From positions 1 through 48,350 of the forward strand of contig CAMCNE010000006.1 in NCBI GenBank assembly GCA_945875935.1: DNA of 48,350 bases, in the 5' to 3' direction. Positions 48,200 through 48,350 of the stretch are shown here, piece by piece. How positions within the stretch are numbered: the stretch's first letter is position 1; each line of letters starts with the position of its first letter. The notes below the pieces were generated by a model that searched no databases, was not told where the DNA came from, and saw nothing but the letters and a program-made list of their open reading frames with translations. Origin of the DNA: Bordetella parapertussis. Its GTDB lineage: Bacteria; Pseudomonadota; Gammaproteobacteria; Burkholderiales; Burkholderiaceae_C. The position numbers and the translations under genes are program-made.

Positions 48200-48350
48200 T
48201 TACTCGATGATCTTCGCCACCACGCCTGCGCCCACGGTGCGGCCACCCTCGCGAATAGCAAAGCGCAAACCCTCTTCCATCGCAATCGGGTTGATCAACT
48301 TCACCGTGATGCTCACGTTGTCTCCAGGCATCACCATCTCCTTGTCCTTG
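48200..48350 (-). CDS. tuf: Elongation factor Tu, C-terminal end only
   Basis: EF-Tu brings aminoacyl-tRNA to the ribosome. Only the last 49 codons and the TAA stop are in the window. They read KDKEMVMPGDNVSITVKLIN at the start, then PIAMEEGLRFAIREGGRTVG, and end AGVVAKIIE, the conserved domain 3 end. The rest of the gene lies beyond the right edge. Betaproteobacteria usually have a second tuf copy elsewhere. Confidence 0.97.
   Translation of the reverse strand, partial: KDKEMVMPGDNVSITVKLINPIAMEEGLRFAIREGGRTVGAGVVAKIIE

Overview
The window looks like a piece of the chromosome of a betaproteobacterium of the order Burkholderiales, probably near the Comamonadaceae or the Rubrivivax-Leptothrix group. 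This rests on gene content and order (pgk-pyk-fba-purC; purE-purK-Sua5; ttcA next to glmU; def-fmt divergent from LysM-dprA-smg; secDF followed by a DUF1631 gene; tuf-rpsJ-S10-spc-alpha) and on very GC-rich coding sequence in the left half. Species cannot be fixed by eye. No phage, insertion sequence, CRISPR array or defence system was seen. This is almost entirely core housekeeping DNA, and no stretch of more than about 300 bases lacks a gene.

Left region (1-9.5 kb): the start of a secreted subtilisin-type protease, a DUF2905 membrane protein and a MidA-type methyltransferase (minus); then a pterin pair (pteridine-reductase-like SDR plus FolB-like aldolase) with ttcA (plus), a DUF6279 lipoprotein (minus), glmU (plus), and a tightly overlapped minus-strand operon tsaB-rimI-udg-DUF1853. 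TsaB and the Sua5/TsaC enzyme at 12.5 kb serve the same t6A tRNA modification.

Middle region (9.5-24 kb): dacB and a SemiSWEET gene (plus); then, on the minus strand, an SGNH-type lipoprotein, Sua5, purK and purE; a plus-strand thioredoxin/TPR co-chaperone; then a minus-strand run whose transcription order is def-fmt, a small lipoprotein, pgk, pyk, fba, purC and an uncharacterised helical-repeat gene. Lower glycolysis and purine synthesis are thus physically linked.

Right-centre region (24-33.2 kb): a LysM protein, dprA and smg run rightward. DUF1631, secF, secD and yajC run leftward, followed upstream by a self-contained initiator tRNA gene with its own promoter and terminator.

Right region (33.3-48.35 kb): the ribosomal protein superoperon, all minus strand, transcribed tuf-rpsJ-rplC-D-W-B-rpsS-rplV-rpsC-rplP-rpmC-rpsQ, a 245-base gap, rplN-X-E-rpsN-H-rplF-R-rpsE-rpmD-rplO-secY-infA-rpmJ-rpsM-K-D-rpoA-rplQ. 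Base composition falls visibly here compared with the left half. The wider gaps of this superoperon hold candidate internal promoters (before rplC and before rplN) and stem-loops (before rpsJ, rplC, rpsD and rplQ). These gaps, a predicted leaderless smg transcript, and a few uncharacterised genes inserted in housekeeping operons are the parts most worth a second look.
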